Shown here: positions 12,944 through 14,142 of the stretch, piece after piece
Layout: each line of letters begins with the position of its first letter
How positions within the stretch are numbered: the first letter of the stretch is position 1
Position numbers and translations under genes: made by a program
Assembly: GCA_027036095.1 (NCBI GenBank)
Contig: JALVTA010000008.1
Span: 1 to 14,142, forward strand
Reading direction: 5' to 3'
Source of the DNA: Thiotrichales bacterium
Lineage (GTDB): Bacteria; Pseudomonadota; Gammaproteobacteria; Thiomicrospirales; Thiomicrospiraceae
Length of the DNA stretch: 14,142 bases
Notes under the pieces: model-generated
The model's database searches: none
What the model was told of the DNA's origin: nothing
What the model saw: only the letters and a program-made list of their open reading frames with translations

Positions 12944-14142
12944 ATGTCTCTGAACCGTCGTGAATTCATGCATGTGATGGGAATCGCCGCGGCTGCCGGC
13001 ATGCTGCCGGGTGCCGCCAAGGCCATGTCCGGCAAGGGAGGCCAGGCCTCTCTGGACAGCATGGAAGCGGTCTACAACCTGCCCATGAAGGGCAAGGTGC
13101 GCATCCTGCACATCACCGACACGCATGCTCAGCTCAAGCCCATCTACTTCCGTGAGCCCAACGTGAACCTGGGTGTGGGCGAGTGGGAAGGCAAGCTGCC
13201 GCACGTGGTGGGCCATCACTTTCTCAAGCGACTGGGCATCAAGGAGGGCACGCCGCTGGCACACGCCTTTACCTTCCTGAATTTCCAGGAAGCGGCTGAA
13301 CTGTATGGCAAGGTGGGCGGCTTCGCGCATCTGAAGACACTGCTGGACCGTCTGCGCGAGCAGGCCGGCGGCAAGCAGAACACCATCACCATGGACGGCG
13401 GTGACCTGTGGCATGGCTCCGCGACGGCACTGTGGACCCGCGGTCAGGACATGGTCGAGGCGTCCAACCTGCTGGGGCTGGATGTCATGACCGGCCACTG
13501 GGAGTTCACCTATCACGAGGATGAAGTGCTGCGCAACATCAGCAAGTTCAAAGGTGAGTTCCTGGCTCAGAACATCCGTATCAAGGAAGACGCACTGTTC
13601 GGTGACGAGTATCCGGAGATGGCGCAGAAGTACGGCGTCGGCCTCTACAGCGAAGACGAGGCCCGTCCATTCAAGCCCTACACCGTCAAGGTTGTCAATG
13701 GTGAGCGCATCGCCATCATCGGTCAGGCGTTCCCGCGTACCGCCAACGCCAACCCGCGCGCCAACTTCCCCGACTGGTCCTTCGGTCTGCGCGAAGACGA
13801 GCTGCGTGATCTGGTGGCCCAGATCCAGGAGAAGGAGAAGCCGGCGGCGATCATCATGATCTCCCACAACGGTATGGACGTTGACCACAAGATGGCCAGC
13901 CGCGTGCCGGGCATCGACGCCATCTTCGGCGGCCACACCCACGACGGTATTCCCACCACCATCAACGTCAAGCGTCCGGACGGCGGCATCTGCTATGTCA
14001 CCAACGCCGGCTCCCAGGGCAAGTTCGTCGGTGTGATGGATCTGGACATCAAGAACGGCAAGCTGATGGGCGTGGACTACCACCTGCTGCCCGTATTTGC
14101 CAACATCCTGCCGGCGGACAAGGAGGTGGAAGCCTTCCTGAC
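12944..14142 (+). CDS. soxB: Thiosulfohydrolase SoxB, cut by window edge
   Basis: SoxB is the periplasmic dimanganese hydrolase of the Sox pathway that releases sulfate from the thiosulfate-derived sulfone carried by SoxYZ. The first 399 residues are present. NRREFMHVMGIAAAAGM is a twin-arginine signal (Arg5, Arg6), as expected for a metalloprotein exported folded. Metal-site motifs of the 5'-nucleotidase-like fold are visible: DTHAQ (59-63), DGGDLWHGS (151-159), GHWEFTY (184-190, the SoxB form of GNHE), SHNGMDVD (307-314) and GGHTHDG (329-335). AAGGAG lies 7 bases before the ATG. No other sox gene is visible beside it on the left; it follows purL with a 139-base gap, so it appears to be a transcript of its own or the head of one running right. 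Scattered sox genes are common in sulfur oxidisers lacking SoxCD. Confidence 0.95.
   Translation, partial: MSLNRREFMHVMGIAAAAGMLPGAAKAMSGKGGQASLDSMEAVYNLPMKGKVRILHITDTHAQLKPIYFREPNVNLGVGEWEGKLPHVVGHHFLKRLGIKEGTPLAHAFTFLNFQEAAELYGKVGGFAHLKTLLDRLREQAGGKQNTITMDGGDLWHGSATALWTRGQDMVEASNLLGLDVMTGHWEFTYHEDEVLRNISKFKGEFLAQNIRIKEDALFGDEYPEMAQKYGVGLYSEDEARPFKPYTVKVVNGERIAIIGQAFPRTANANPRANFPDWSFGLREDELRDLVAQIQEKEKPAAIIMISHNGMDVDHKMASRVPGIDAIFGGHTHDGIPTTINVKRPDGGICYVTNAGSQGKFVGVMDLDIKNGKLMGVDYHLLPVFANILPADKEVEAFL

Noticed and set aside
1..14142. Mobile elements, CRISPR arrays, tRNA or rRNA genes
   Set aside because: No transposase or integrase text, no spaced direct repeats and no cloverleaf-like or rRNA-like sequence was seen on either strand.

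Overview
The window reads as chromosomal DNA of a GC-rich gammaproteobacterium that oxidises reduced sulfur and can reduce nitric oxide. The evidence is a Tat-exported SoxB thiosulfohydrolase, a cytochrome-c-type nitric oxide reductase (norC-norB), the full-length single-chain PurL, the gammaproteobacterial outer-membrane lipoprotein BamC directly behind dapA, and a bcp gene divergent from dapA as in pseudomonads. Halophilic or alkaliphilic sulfur oxidisers related to Ectothiorhodospiraceae would fit, but the genus cannot be fixed by eye. No mobile element, CRISPR array, tRNA or rRNA was seen, and no gene-free stretch exceeds 300 bases.

Layout. At 1-105 (minus) lies the first 35 codons of an unidentified protein. 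From 3040 down to 208 runs a compact five-gene minus-strand operon: a 113-residue three-helix membrane protein, norC, norB, a 56-residue one-helix protein and a 62-residue two-helix protein. The genes overlap or are separated by 2-18 bases. Upstream sits a TTGAT-N4-GTCAA Crp/Fnr-type box whose centre falls at -41.5 from the start predicted by an extended -10, so the operon looks directly switched by a low-oxygen or NO regulator. The operon faces a strong intrinsic terminator (about 3141-3166) that ends the next minus-strand gene, a typical 2-Cys peroxiredoxin (3195-3797). Further right is a minus-strand run bcp - PIN/PhoH ATPase - short-chain dehydrogenase (6705 to 3911).

On the plus strand, dapA (GTG start, good sigma-70 promoter) overlaps bamC by 4 bases. 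Two hairpins separate bamC from purL (8944-12804). Behind purL, with a 139-base gap, soxB starts and runs off the window at 14142.

How the parts relate. dapA, bamC and purL are housekeeping (lysine/peptidoglycan precursor, outer-membrane assembly, purine synthesis). The nor operon and soxB are respiratory or energy genes, and two peroxiredoxins lie between them. The most unusual content is the nor operon: NorC carries roughly 60 extra residues between its membrane anchor and its haem motif, three small membrane proteins of unknown role are co-transcribed, and the usual maturation genes norQ and norD are not present here.
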